Below, in pieces: positions 9,541 through 17,069 of a stretch of 64,000 nucleotides of DNA. The translations under genes and the position numbers were made by a program. Under the pieces are notes generated by a model. That model did not search any database, was not told where the DNA came from, and worked only from the letters and a program-made list of their open reading frames with translations. Where the stretch lies: positions 310,001 through 374,000 of the forward strand of contig NZ_ANHY01000004.1 of assembly GCF_000315795.1 (NCBI RefSeq), written 5' to 3'. This DNA is from Caenispirillum salinarum AK4 (lineage in GTDB: Bacteria; Pseudomonadota; Alphaproteobacteria; Rhodospirillales; Rhodospirillaceae). The first letter of the stretch is position 1, and every line of letters starts with the position of its first letter.

Positions 9541-10088
9541 AGCGCTTCCACCGTGAGGTTGTCGTTGGTGTAGATGCAGATGTCGCCGGCGATCTTCATG
9601 GCCTTGCGGGCGATGTCCTCGGCCTCCATGCCGTCCACGTCCACCAGCGCGCGGGCGGCGGACAGGGCGAAGGCGCCGCCCGAGCCGATGCCGATCAGGC
9701 CGTCCTCGGGCTCCAGCACGTCGCCGTTGCCGGTCAGCACCAGCGAGACGTCGGCGTCGGCAACCGCCATCATGGCTTCCAGCCGGCGCAGGTAGCGGTC
9801 GGTCCGCCAGTCCTTGGCAAGCTCCACGCAGGCGCGGGTGAGCTGGCCCGGATGCTGCTCCAGCTTGGCCTCCAGGCGTTCGAACAAGGTGAAGGCATCG
9901 GCCGTGGCGCCGGCGAACCCGGCGATGACGCTGCCGTCGGCCAGGCGGCGGACTTTGCGCGCGTTGGCCTTCATGACCGTGTTGCCGAAGGAAACCTGCC
10001 CGTCGCCGGCAATGACGACGCGGCCGTTCTTGCGCACGGACAGAATGGTGGTGCCGTGCCAGGTGATGTCGGAAGAATCTTGGCTCAT
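9537..10088 (-). CDS. hslV: ATP-dependent protease peptidase subunit HslV
   Basis: A 183-residue proteasome-like peptidase that forms a double hexameric ring with HslU. In enterobacterial HslV the catalytic threonine follows the initiator Met; here '[12 protein letters not shown]' precedes '[19 protein letters not shown]', so Thr13 should be the nucleophile after propeptide removal. Such a short propeptide is usual in Alphaproteobacteria. The active-site loop '[17 protein letters not shown]' is intact. I chose the ATG at 10088; the frame remains open to 10205 but that extension is Pro/Arg-rich and unlike the family. A heat-shock promoter would be expected upstream but I could not identify one with confidence. 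Confidence 0.95.
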   Translation of the reverse strand: MSQDSSDITWHGTTILSVRKNGRVVIAGDGQVSFGNTVMKANARKVRRLADGSVIAGFAGATADAFTLFERLEAKLEQHPGQLTRACVELAKDWRTDRYLRRLEAMMAVADADVSLVLTGNGDVLEPEDGLIGIGSGGAFALSAARALVDVDGMEAEDIARKAMKIAGDICIYTNDNLTVEAL

Positions 10089-10207
10089 GGAACCCGCTGC
10101 GGTTGGTGGGTCCGAACGGCCGCCCGGGCGGGGGCCGTGGCTTGGAATGAGCCGGAAGATGGGAAGATGCGGGCTCGGGGTCAACCCTGCCGAGGAGCGC
10201 AACAACC

Positions 10208-10279
10208 ATGAAGTTCAAAATGAACGCTCGCCCTTTTCGGTTGCCAAAGCCGGAAAGCAAAGGTATTGCTATGGGTTAA
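10208..10279 (+). CDS. Possible 23-residue leader-type peptide
   Basis: An ATG preceded by GAGGAG with a normal gap opens a 23-codon frame reading '[17 protein letters not shown]' then 'KGIAMG'. It is basic and has no recognised family. It lies 65 bases upstream of the 58-residue frame on the same strand, so it could be a leader or the first gene of a tiny operon. The only support is the ribosome-binding site; chance is a real alternative. Confidence 0.2.
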   Translation: MKFKMNARPFRLPKPESKGIAMG

Positions 10280-10344
10280 GAGATACGTATTCCGTGTATC
10301 AGGCGGCGCCGTCGTGGCTCCGCTGATCCTGGTGGGGAGCAACG

Positions 10345-10521
10345 GTGGCGAGAGCATCCAGCAGCGGCGGCATGAGCCCGGCGAACCTGCGCGAGATGAT
10401 CACGATGGTCGTCAAGGCGGCGCGAGAGGCCGGGCAGACCGAATGCGTGACGCATCTTCTGCAGGCGCGCGATGCCGTGACGCCGGACTCCGCGACCGGT
10501 TCAAAGACGCCACGCCGCTGA
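10345..10521 (+). CDS. Small hypothetical protein (58 residues)
   Basis: A GTG start with GGGGAG eight bases upstream opens a 58-codon frame. The middle, 'SPANLREMITMVVKAAREAG' then 'QTECVTHLLQARDAV', looks like two amphipathic helices with one cysteine, a protein-like composition quite unlike the Arg/Pro-rich shadow frames around it. A second in-frame start (ATG at 10372) lies nine codons further in. No family is recognised and its neighbours (hslV divergent, XRE regulator convergent) do not suggest a role. Confidence 0.45.
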   Translation: MARASSSGGMSPANLREMITMVVKAAREAGQTECVTHLLQARDAVTPDSATGSKTPRR

Positions 10522-10651
10522 CCGGCGGCACCTGTCCGCGCGGCGTCCGGCACGGGACCCCATGCCCAGAGGATGATGATCACCCCCGATCCCGGCCGAT
10601 CTGCCTGTCACCCGCCCTGATCTTGAGGTCGGGTGGTGCGGCCAAACCGGA

Positions 10652-11128
10652 TCAATCGCGGCGGCCGACGGCCTTCAGCATCTTCAGAACGGCTTCCCGC
10701 TGCTCGTCGCTGGGCAGGCGCCAGTAGGCGTGAACCAGTTCCAGCGTCTCGTTCTTTTTCATGGGGTCCTGCTCGAACGGAGCCTGCGGCATTTCCGCCA
10801 GGCCGGCCATGGCGGGCAGGTTCTGGGTGGGGCGCTTGCCGGTGACCTCGTCGTCGATGTCCTCGAAAAAGTACTGAATCGGCACGCCCATGACGCGCGC
10901 GATGTCGTACAGCCGCGAGGCCGAGACCCGGTTGGAGCCGCGTTCGTACTTCTGGATCTGCTGGAACGTCACGCCGACGGCAGCGGCGAGCTGTTCCTGG
11001 CTGAGGCCCAGAAGCGTCCGGCGAAGCCGCAGGCGGCTGCCCACGTGCACGTCGACCGGATCGGGCCCATATTCCTTGGCCGTAATGGGTTGCCGGCGTT
11101 TCTCAAAAGGTTTTTGGTTCTGCGTCAC
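10652..11128 (-). CDS. XRE-family helix-turn-helix transcriptional regulator
   Basis: A 158-residue DNA-binding protein. The Cro/CI-type HTH spans roughly residues 28-84 ('VGSRLRLRRTLLGLSQEQLA', 'VTFQQIQKYERGSNRVSAS', 'GVPIQYFFED'), a very typical alphaproteobacterial version. The C-terminal part ('TLELVHAYWRLPSDEQREAV') is a short helical tail that may mediate dimerisation or ligand response. It starts with GTG at 11128; the ribosome-binding site is weak. It is divergent from hisB, and an 11-bp inverted repeat lies between them. Target genes cannot be inferred. Confidence 0.88.
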   Translation of the reverse strand: MTQNQKPFEKRRQPITAKEYGPDPVDVHVGSRLRLRRTLLGLSQEQLAAAVGVTFQQIQKYERGSNRVSASRLYDIARVMGVPIQYFFEDIDDEVTGKRPTQNLPAMAGLAEMPQAPFEQDPMKKNETLELVHAYWRLPSDEQREAVLKMLKAVGRRD

Positions 11129-11168
11129 AGCGATACACCGTTGTAAATCATGAGGTCCGATCTATGCT

Positions 11169-11202
11169 AACCGGAGCGCAGTCAAGATATCGCGCTCCGG
11201 TT
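11169..11202. promoter_or_regulatory. Inverted repeat between the XRE gene and hisB (candidate operator)
   Basis: Perfect 11-bp arms AACCGGAGCGC (11169-11179) and GCGCTCCGGTT (11192-11202) are separated by 12 AT-richer bases. It lies in the divergent promoter region. There is no following T run, so an operator is more likely than a terminator. A second, smaller dyad GTTGT-TTC-ACAAC is at 11213-11225. Confidence 0.5.
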
Positions 11203-11307
11203 TGCGGCTCCAGTTGTTTCACAACCGCACCAACGCTCAAGACGTGCAGTTTTCACTTCTGAACTGCCGTCTAAGGCATTCAAAGTCATGAAGGATACCC
11301 TCGCGAC

Positions 11308-11907
11308 ATGCGTAAAGCGTCCGTCGATCGTGTCACCAAGGAAACCGAAATCAGTGTCAGCCTGAACCTGGACGGAACCGGGCAGTACGACGTGTCCACC
11401 GGAATCGGCTTCCTCAACCACATGCTTGAGCAATTCTCGCGCCACAGTCTCATCGACCTGACCGTGCGTGCGAAGGGCGACATCCACATCGACTTCCACC
11501 ACACGGTGGAAGACACGGGGCTGGCCATCGGCATGGCGTTGACCAAGGCGCTGGGCGATCGCAAGGGAATCCGCCGCTACGGCAGCCAGGTGATCGTCAT
11601 GGACGAAACCTCCACCGAAGTCTCCCTGGACCTGTCGAACCGCCCCTACCTGGTGTGGAAGGTGGCGTTCACGCGCGACAAACTGGGCGACTTCGACACG
11701 GAACTGTTCAAGGAATGGTATGCAGCGCTGGCCCAGACGGGGGGCATCACGTTGCATGTTGCGAACCGTTATGGCGAAAACAACCACCACATCATTGAAA
11801 CTTGCTACAAGGCCCTGGCCCGCGCCCTGCGCCAGGCGGTCGAGATCGACCCCCGGGCCGTGGACGCGGTGCCCTCCACCAAGGGTGTGCTGGGCGGCTC
11901 GCTGTAG
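11308..11907 (+). CDS. hisB: Imidazoleglycerol-phosphate dehydratase
   Basis: A 199-residue enzyme of the sixth histidine-biosynthesis step, converting imidazole-glycerol phosphate to imidazole-acetol phosphate. The paired manganese-binding motifs are present: 'HHTVEDTG' near residue 64 and 'GENNHHIIE' near residue 153. The family signature '[13 protein letters not shown]' is also intact. It is the monofunctional form, without the HisN phosphatase domain. In many relatives hisB is followed by hisH, hisA and hisF; here it is followed at once by a strong terminator and no other his gene is in the window. Confidence 0.96.
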   Translation: MRKASVDRVTKETEISVSLNLDGTGQYDVSTGIGFLNHMLEQFSRHSLIDLTVRAKGDIHIDFHHTVEDTGLAIGMALTKALGDRKGIRRYGSQVIVMDETSTEVSLDLSNRPYLVWKVAFTRDKLGDFDTELFKEWYAALAQTGGITLHVANRYGENNHHIIETCYKALARALRQAVEIDPRAVDAVPSTKGVLGGSL

Positions 11908-11950
11908 GGCACCCGCCGCCTCGCGAAGTGCGAGTATGGCGGCAACGGAA

Positions 11951-11983
11951 AACGCCGCGCCAGGGGAATGGCGCGGCGTTTTT
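11951..11983 (+). terminator. Rho-independent terminator of hisB
   Basis: A perfect 12-bp stem AACGCCGCGCCA / TGGCGCGGCGTT with a GGGGAA loop, followed by TTT and then GCTTTG. It starts 43 bases past the hisB stop. Confidence 0.9.
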
Positions 11984-12082
11984 GCTTTGTCACGTCGGTC
12001 GCCCGGCGGTCACAGGGCGGAGACGGTGGGGCTTGGTGCCGGTTTTCCAGGCTGTCAGGACAGCGGCTGGTCGCCACCAACG

Positions 12083-12180
12083 GCGCCGCAAGGGCGACTG
12101 GCGGAGTGCGCGGCCTGCCGCGCTCCCGTCGACGGATCATAGGCCGATTTCGTGACAACCTCTTTCGCAGGAATATCGGG
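12083..12180. repeat. Rearranged fragment of the dispersed repeat family (copy C)
   Basis: 12140-12180 matches the 3' end of the copy at 31226-31264 (shared core CTCTTTCGCAGGAAT), while 12083-12113 matches the reverse complement of an inner segment of that copy (31180-31212, shared core GCACTCCG). The two pieces are thus in opposite relative orientation compared with the other copies, indicating an inversion or independent decay. Confidence 0.55.
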
Positions 12181-12218
12181 TATTCCTGTTCGCCGACCCG
12201 CGACACGCCCGATGGCCA

Positions 12219-12283
12219 AAAAAACCGGAGAGCGCGAGAGGCTGCGCCTCTCGATCGGGGTTCCGGGGGCGGAAGCCCCCGGA
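12219..12283 (-). terminator. Double-hairpin terminator of the hemC-hemD-hemY operon
   Basis: Two perfect hairpins follow the hemY stop on the minus strand: TCCGGGGGC / GCCCCCGGA with a four-base loop (12262-12283), then CGAGAGGC / GCCTCTCG with a three-base loop (12235-12253). Read leftward, a run of seven Ts lies shortly after the second stem. Confidence 0.7.
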
Positions 12284-12306
12284 CACCGTGTCCTCCAGTC
12301 TCCGCC

Positions 12307-13650
12307 TTACGCCGCCGAGGCGGGCTGGCTCACCGGCACCAGCGCGCGCGCCGGACCCTGCCAGGTGACCGAGGCGAAGGTGCCGCAGGCCGGGCAGGTC
12401 GGCGCCCACTGCGGCGGCACATGGCTGCAGCTCTCGCACTGCCAGTGCGGCGGCACTGCGGAGCGGTCGCCGCTGGCGGCGTTGTCGGCGGCGCGCTTCA
12501 GCCAGTCCAGGGCGGCCTTCGTGTCGTTCATCTCGCCCTCTTCCACGCGCGCCATCAGGCGGGCGAAGCGGGGCCCGACGGGCTCCTCCGTCAGCGGCTT
12601 GAGCTTGGCGCGGGCCTGGCCCCACAGTTCGGCGTCCAGGGCGGCCTCGGCCGACAGCAGGCGGCTTTCCCGTGCCTCGGGATTGACCTGGGCCAGGGCG
12701 TCGGCCCGCTTGGACCGCTTGAGGGCCCCCTCCTCCTCGAACAGCGCCAGGTAGGCCGCGCCCAGGTCGGGGTGCGGGCTGCGCTTCCAGGTGGTCTCGA
12801 TGACGTGGGCGGCCTTGCGCTCCTTGTTGTCCTGCTTGTAGGCGCGGGCCAGCAGCAGGGCGGCGGGCACGAAGCCCGGATCGCTGTCGTGCGCCTGCTT
12901 GGCCAGCTTCACGCCTTCCCACAGGGCGCCGTTGGCCAGTGCCCCTTCAGCGCGGGCGATCAGCAGGGTGGCGCGCAGGGTGTTCAGGCGCTCGCCGGTG
13001 AAGATGCCCGCCTTGGCGCCGGCGTCCAGCGTGCCCTGGGCGGCTTCGTACTCGCCGTTGCCGGCCTGCAGGTTGAACAGGGTTTCGCCGGCCCAGGCGG
13101 GACGGCCCTTGGCGAAGGCGCGCTCGGCGTATTCGCGCGCCCGCACGCGATCGCCCGACGCCAGCGCCTGATCCATCAGGCCGCGCAGGGCGGGCAATTC
13201 GGTGTCGGAGTCGTCGAGCAGCGCCTCGAAGCGCTTGCGCGCGTCGTCGCCGTCGCCGGACAGCAGGGCCGCCTGGGCGGCCAGAAGGCGCGTCGCCTGC
13301 GGCGCGTCGAGCAGCTTTTCCGCATCGCCGGCATAGGACCGCGCCCGGCGGGCATCGCCCGCCGCGACGGCGGCATAGCCGCTGCCCAGGGCCGACAGGC
13401 CGCGCTTGCGGCGCTTGTCGCGCACGCTTTCGCGCACCACGCCGGGAATGGCACCGATGCCGCGCAGAATGCGCAGGACGGCCCAGATGATCGCCACCAC
13501 CACAAGGATGGCCAGCAGCAGGATGGGCACCGAGGTGTCCACCCGCCAGCCCTGCCAGACCAGAGTCACGTCGCCGGGGCGTTCCGCCATCCAGACGGCG
13601 CCGGCAACGATAAGGGCGACGAGAACGATATAGCCGAGAACCCGTAGCAT
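12307..13650 (-). CDS. hemY: HemY-like haem-biosynthesis membrane protein with C-terminal zinc ribbon
   Basis: A 447-residue inner-membrane protein. Two N-terminal transmembrane helices ('LGYIVLVALIVAGAVWMA' and 'SVPILLLAILVVVAIIWAV') are followed by a long run of TPR-like helical repeats, the HemY_N/TPR arrangement found beside hemC and hemD; the biochemical function is still uncertain and it is unrelated to the protoporphyrinogen oxidase also called HemY. The C-terminus carries two CxxC pairs, CESC and CPAC (within 'HWQCESCSHVPPQW' and 'TCPACGTF'), a rubredoxin/zinc-ribbon-like module similar in layout to the tail of LapB. It starts at 13650, four bases after the hemD-mitofilin stop, and is the last gene of the operon. 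Confidence 0.88.
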   Translation of the reverse strand: MLRVLGYIVLVALIVAGAVWMAERPGDVTLVWQGWRVDTSVPILLLAILVVVAIIWAVLRILRGIGAIPGVVRESVRDKRRKRGLSALGSGYAAVAAGDARRARSYAGDAEKLLDAPQATRLLAAQAALLSGDGDDARKRFEALLDDSDTELPALRGLMDQALASGDRVRAREYAERAFAKGRPAWAGETLFNLQAGNGEYEAAQGTLDAGAKAGIFTGERLNTLRATLLIARAEGALANGALWEGVKLAKQAHDSDPGFVPAALLLARAYKQDNKERKAAHVIETTWKRSPHPDLGAAYLALFEEEGALKRSKRADALAQVNPEARESRLLSAEAALDAELWGQARAKLKPLTEEPVGPRFARLMARVEEGEMNDTKAALDWLKRAADNAASGDRSAVPPHWQCESCSHVPPQWAPTCPACGTFASVTWQGPARALVPVSQPASAA

Positions 13651-13654
13651 CGGA

Positions 13655-16054
13655 TCAGCCCCCCGTTCCGGTTGCACCGCTGGCGCCCGTGGCCGCGCCC
13701 TGCCCCGCCGCGCCGCCGGCATCGGGGCCGGTGTTCGCGCCGGTGTCGGACGGATCGGTGCCGCGCTCGGTGGCGGCGAAGCGCGCCAGCGCCTCGGACG
13801 TCAGGTCGGAGACGACATCCTCGGCGGCCAGGCGGGCCCGGGCGGCGTCGATCCAGCCTTGCGCGGCGGCGGCGGCCTCGCCTTCCAGCTTGGACAGCTC
13901 GTTCAGGGCGGCCTGAAGATTGCCGGCATTCAGCGCGCTGTCGGCGCGGGCGACCACGGCGGGCGCGCTGTCGCCCACGGCCTCGCCGTCGGTGCGGCGC
14001 ACGGTGACCAGGCCCATGACCCGCTGGACGGTCTTCTGCACCCAGGCCGGCGCGTCGTCGGGGGCGGCGGCGGCGCGGATGATGTCGGCGCTCAGGCGGT
14101 CGAACCGTTCGCCCAGCATCTCGCGCGTCGGGATGCCGGTCTCGGCATGGGCGGTCAGCACGCCGTCGTCGGGCAGCGAGACCTTGGGCATCTCGTCGGC
14201 GATGGCGCGCACGGTCCGCAGTTCGGCCTCGTACGGATTGCCCTGGTCGACGGCCTGGCGCAGCTGCGCGGCGGTCAGCACGAAGGCCAGCGCCGTGTCC
14301 TGGCGCGAGGCCATCTGCTGCGCCATGCCCTGCACGCGATCGAGCCGTTCCTGCATGGCGAGCACGGTGGAGGCGTCGGCGGTGCCGCGGCGGATCTCCT
14401 CAAGCTCCTGGCGCAGGGCCTGGACCTCCTGCCCGGCGGCCTCGCCGGCGGCGGCGACCTGCTCCAGCGCCTGCGGGTCCAGGTTGGACAGCACCTGAAG
14501 CTGGCTTTCCATGTCGGCCAGGCGCTGCGTCACGTCGGGCGGCAGTTCGGCCGCGGCCGCGGGGCGGTCGGCGACCTCGGACACGCGGCTCTGCAGGTTG
14601 CCGATCTGGCTGGAAAGGTCCGACAGGCGGGCCTGCAGGTCGGTGACCTGGCCGCGCAGGGCCTCGTTCTCGGCCTGCACCTCGGTCAGGCGCTGGTCGG
14701 CCTGCGGGTAGGCCGGCAGGAAGCCCTGGTAGGCGGCCGGAATGCTGTCGCGCCAATAGGGCATGGAGCCGTAGGCCACGCCCAGCGCAACGATCACCAC
14801 GCCGACGCCGATGGCCGTGTTGCGCACGGGGTGGCCCTGTTTCTTCGCCGGCTGCCCGCCGCCCGAGCCCGATCCGCCGGGGCCGCCGGTGGTGCGGCCC
14901 GGGCCGCCCGGCCCCGAGGACGAGGGGGAGGACGCCGCCGTCGACGTCGACGTGCTGGTGGAGCCGCCACCCGCCGTCGCCGTCGAGGACTTGGTGCCCG
15001 CCGTGGCCGGCGGCACGCTGCCCACGCCGCCGGCGGCGGTGGCGTCCTTGTCGGACCCGGGCTTGCCCTTCTCCTGGGCCTTGCCGTTGTCCTTGTCGGC
15101 GTCCTTGCCGCCGCCCTTGGCCGTGCCGGAGCCGCCCTTGCCTTTTCCGGAGCCGCCCGGTCCGTTGCCGCTGGCGGGCGAGCCGGCGTCCGCCTTGCCC
15201 TTGCCGGTGTCGGAGGCCCCGCCCTTTCCGGCGGGCTTGCCCGTGTCCTTGTCCTCGGTCTCCTTGGCGTCCTTCTCCGGACGGTCGGTCATGACGATGT
15301 CTCCCTCGGCATCAGCGAACACGCCGGCGGCCCGGTCGGCGTCGAACAGCGCCAGGAGCGAATCCTGGTTGGGTTCGGCGGCCGTCCGGACGCGGGCGAA
15401 GGGGATTGGGCGCAGATCGTCTGCCACGGCCTGCGACAGGCAGTACGCCACGATGTCCGCGCAAGCGTCCGCCACTTTCGCCTTGCGTGCAAGGTCCACG
15501 AAGATTTTCGCGGTACGCGGCGAATAGAACAACGCGGCGTGGACACCCTTGGTGGCAAGAAGGTCGGCGGTTTCACGCGACAGCGCAACGGCTTGACGGG
15601 TTTCGTACAGGCGCTGGCGGCGGACGGTGAAGCCCGCGTCCTCCAGCAGCCCGGCCAGATCGCCGGCCACGTGCGTGCCGGCGGCGTGGACCAGCACGCC
15701 GTCTTCGGGCCGGGCCTTGGCGCGCACCAGCCCGGCCAGCGCGGTCACGTCGCCGTCGGCGCTGCGCACCTGGGAAAAGCCGCGCTCCCGCGCCGTGGCG
15801 GCAGAGGCGTCGCCGACGCAATAGGCCGGCAGGGCAAAGGCTTCCGGGTGGTCGCGCCCCAGGGTCTCGGCCAGCGAGCGGGCGCCGTTGGCCGAGGTGA
15901 TGAGGAAGCCCTGGGCGCCGGTGGTGTCGACCTTGGCGGCGGGAATGGTGGAGATGCTGAACAGCGGCTCGATCACCGGCTCGACTACCCGGTCGCGCAT
16001 CAGGTCGGCGGTCGTCCGGGCGTCGGCGAGGGGGCGGGTGATCAGGACACGCAT
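13655..16054 (-). CDS. hemD: Uroporphyrinogen-III synthase fused to a mitofilin (Mic60-like) membrane domain
   Basis: A 799-residue fusion. Residues 1 to about 245 are HemD ('MRVLITRPLADA', 'GFLITSANGARSL', 'ALFYSPRTAKIF'), which closes hydroxymethylbilane to uroporphyrinogen III. There follows a low-complexity Lys/Gly/Ser/Thr linker (about 255-405), one transmembrane helix near 412-431 ('AIGVGVVIVALGVAYG'), a coiled coil (about 450-560) and a C-terminal helical region ('WVQKTVQRVMGLVTVRR') typical of alphaproteobacterial mitofilin, which shapes intracytoplasmic membranes. Mitofilin genes are known to sit in haem clusters of this class. The start at 16054 has GAGGTGG upstream; a GTG at 16069 is possible. 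An internal in-frame ATG at 15292 ('MTDRPEKDAK') has its own GGGAG, so free mitofilin could also be made. Confidence 0.88.
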   Translation of the reverse strand: MRVLITRPLADARTTADLMRDRVVEPVIEPLFSISTIPAAKVDTTGAQGFLITSANGARSLAETLGRDHPEAFALPAYCVGDASAATARERGFSQVRSADGDVTALAGLVRAKARPEDGVLVHAAGTHVAGDLAGLLEDAGFTVRRQRLYETRQAVALSRETADLLATKGVHAALFYSPRTAKIFVDLARKAKVADACADIVAYCLSQAVADDLRPIPFARVRTAAEPNQDSLLALFDADRAAGVFADAEGDIVMTDRPEKDAKETEDKDTGKPAGKGGASDTGKGKADAGSPASGNGPGGSGKGKGGSGTAKGGGKDADKDNGKAQEKGKPGSDKDATAAGGVGSVPPATAGTKSSTATAGGGSTSTSTSTAASSPSSSGPGGPGRTTGGPGGSGSGGGQPAKKQGHPVRNTAIGVGVVIVALGVAYGSMPYWRDSIPAAYQGFLPAYPQADQRLTEVQAENEALRGQVTDLQARLSDLSSQIGNLQSRVSEVADRPAAAAELPPDVTQRLADMESQLQVLSNLDPQALEQVAAAGEAAGQEVQALRQELEEIRRGTADASTVLAMQERLDRVQGMAQQMASRQDTALAFVLTAAQLRQAVDQGNPYEAELRTVRAIADEMPKVSLPDDGVLTAHAETGIPTREMLGERFDRLSADIIRAAAAPDDAPAWVQKTVQRVMGLVTVRRTDGEAVGDSAPAVVARADSALNAGNLQAALNELSKLEGEAAAAAQGWIDAARARLAAEDVVSDLTSEALARFAATERGTDPSDTGANTGPDAGGAAGQGAATGASGATGTGG

Positions 16055-16070
16055 CAGCGGCTTTTCCACC

Positions 16071-17015
16071 TCATTCCGTGGACATGATGAAGTATTCGGG
16101 GCCGCAATGGGCCTTCAGCTCCTTGCCCGCGTCATCGGCCAACGCATGCGCCTCCGACACGGGTCCCTCGCGGAAGGTTTCCAGCAGCCCCGTGCCGTCG
16201 GGACGCACCACCAGGCCGTCGAAGCGAATGGTATCGGGGCCGGTGAAGCGGCACCATCCGCCGATGGGCGTGCGGCAGGACCCGTCCAGCCTGCGCAGGA
16301 AGGCGCGTTCGGCCGTCACGCAGGTGTACGTCTCCTGGTGGTTCAGGGCCTCCACCAGGGCGATGGACTCGGAGTCCCCGGCGCGGCAGGTGATGCCGAT
16401 GGCGCCCTGCCCCACGGCGGGCAGCATTTCCGTCGGCTCCAGGGCGGCGGTGGCCTTTTCGGCCATCCCTAAGCGGTTGAGGCCGGCCATGGCGAGCATG
16501 GTCGCGTCCACCTGGCCCTCGTGCAGCTTGCGCAGGCGGCTCTGGACGTTGCCGCGGAAGTTCACCACCTGGATGTCCGGCCGGCGCGCCTTGATCTGGG
16601 CGCCCCGGCGCAGGGACGCGGTGCCGACGACGGCGCCTTCCTTCAGTTCGGCGATGGACTTGGCGGTCAGGCACATGAAGGCGTCGCGCACGTCCTCGCG
16701 CGGCAGCAGGGCCGGCAGGACGATGCCGTCGAGGATGTTGGTCTCGACGTCCTTCATGCTGTGCACGGCGATCTCGATGTCGCCGCGCAGCATGGCGTCG
16801 TCCAGCTCCTTGGTGAACAGAGCCTTGCCGCCGATCTCCGACAGCGGGCGGTCGAGGATCTTGTCGCCCGTCGTCTTGACGTCGATGATCTCCAGCCGGC
16901 CGGGCTCGGCCAGGTCGGGGTGGGCGGCGATGAGGCGGTCGCGCACCTCGTGGGCCTGCGCCATGGCGAGCGGAGAGCCGCGGGTGCCGATGCGAATCGT
17001 GCGATGCGTGGTCAT
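16071..17015 (-). CDS. hemC: Hydroxymethylbilane synthase (porphobilinogen deaminase)
   Basis: A 314-residue enzyme that polymerises four porphobilinogens into hydroxymethylbilane, the step before HemD. The dipyrromethane cofactor would attach to Cys247 in 'LDGSCRTPIGG'. The substrate-binding arginines ('GTASLRRGAQIKARRPD', 'NFRGNVQSRLRKL') and the catalytic Asp of 'KDVET' are present. The ATG at 17015 is chosen; the frame remains open far upstream but only across tsaD on the other strand. It lies 16 bases before the hemD start, forming hemC-hemD/mitofilin-hemY, and is divergent from tsaD with a 54-base shared promoter gap. Confidence 0.97.
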   Translation of the reverse strand: MTTHRTIRIGTRGSPLAMAQAHEVRDRLIAAHPDLAEPGRLEIIDVKTTGDKILDRPLSEIGGKALFTKELDDAMLRGDIEIAVHSMKDVETNILDGIVLPALLPREDVRDAFMCLTAKSIAELKEGAVVGTASLRRGAQIKARRPDIQVVNFRGNVQSRLRKLHEGQVDATMLAMAGLNRLGMAEKATAALEPTEMLPAVGQGAIGITCRAGDSESIALVEALNHQETYTCVTAERAFLRRLDGSCRTPIGGWCRFTGPDTIRFDGLVVRPDGTGLLETFREGPVSEAHALADDAGKELKAHCGPEYFIMSTE

Positions 17016-17069
17016 GACCAGGATTTGTAAGGGCTGACCCCGATGGTGAAAAGGGATAAATAGGCGGCC

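Larger units (their letters stand above)
10089..10651. other. Gap between hslV and the XRE regulator
   Basis: About 560 bases that must hold the hslV promoter. On the plus strand it also contains a possible 23-codon frame (10208-10279) and a more convincing 58-codon frame (10345-10521), listed separately. A small palindrome GTTCA-AAA-TGAAC lies at 10213-10225. The rest (10522-10651) shows nothing recognisable. Confidence 0.5.
11984..12306. other. Non-coding gap between hisB and hemY
   Basis: No gene seen in about 320 bases. It contains a rearranged fragment of the dispersed repeat (12083-12180) and the double-hairpin terminator of the haem operon (12219-12283). Confidence 0.6.

Noticed and set aside
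10089-10330. Heat-shock (sigma32) promoter for hslVU
   Set aside because: Several partial CTTG-like hits but none with a convincing -10 at the right distance.
10299-10583. A 94-codon minus-strand frame between hslV and the XRE gene
   Set aside because: Opposite the better-supported 58-codon plus-strand frame; no ribosome-binding site and irregular composition.
13859-16087. A 742-codon plus-strand frame opposite the hemD fusion
   Set aside because: Low-complexity Gly/Arg/Ala translation with no ribosome-binding site, opposite a gene with recognisable domains.
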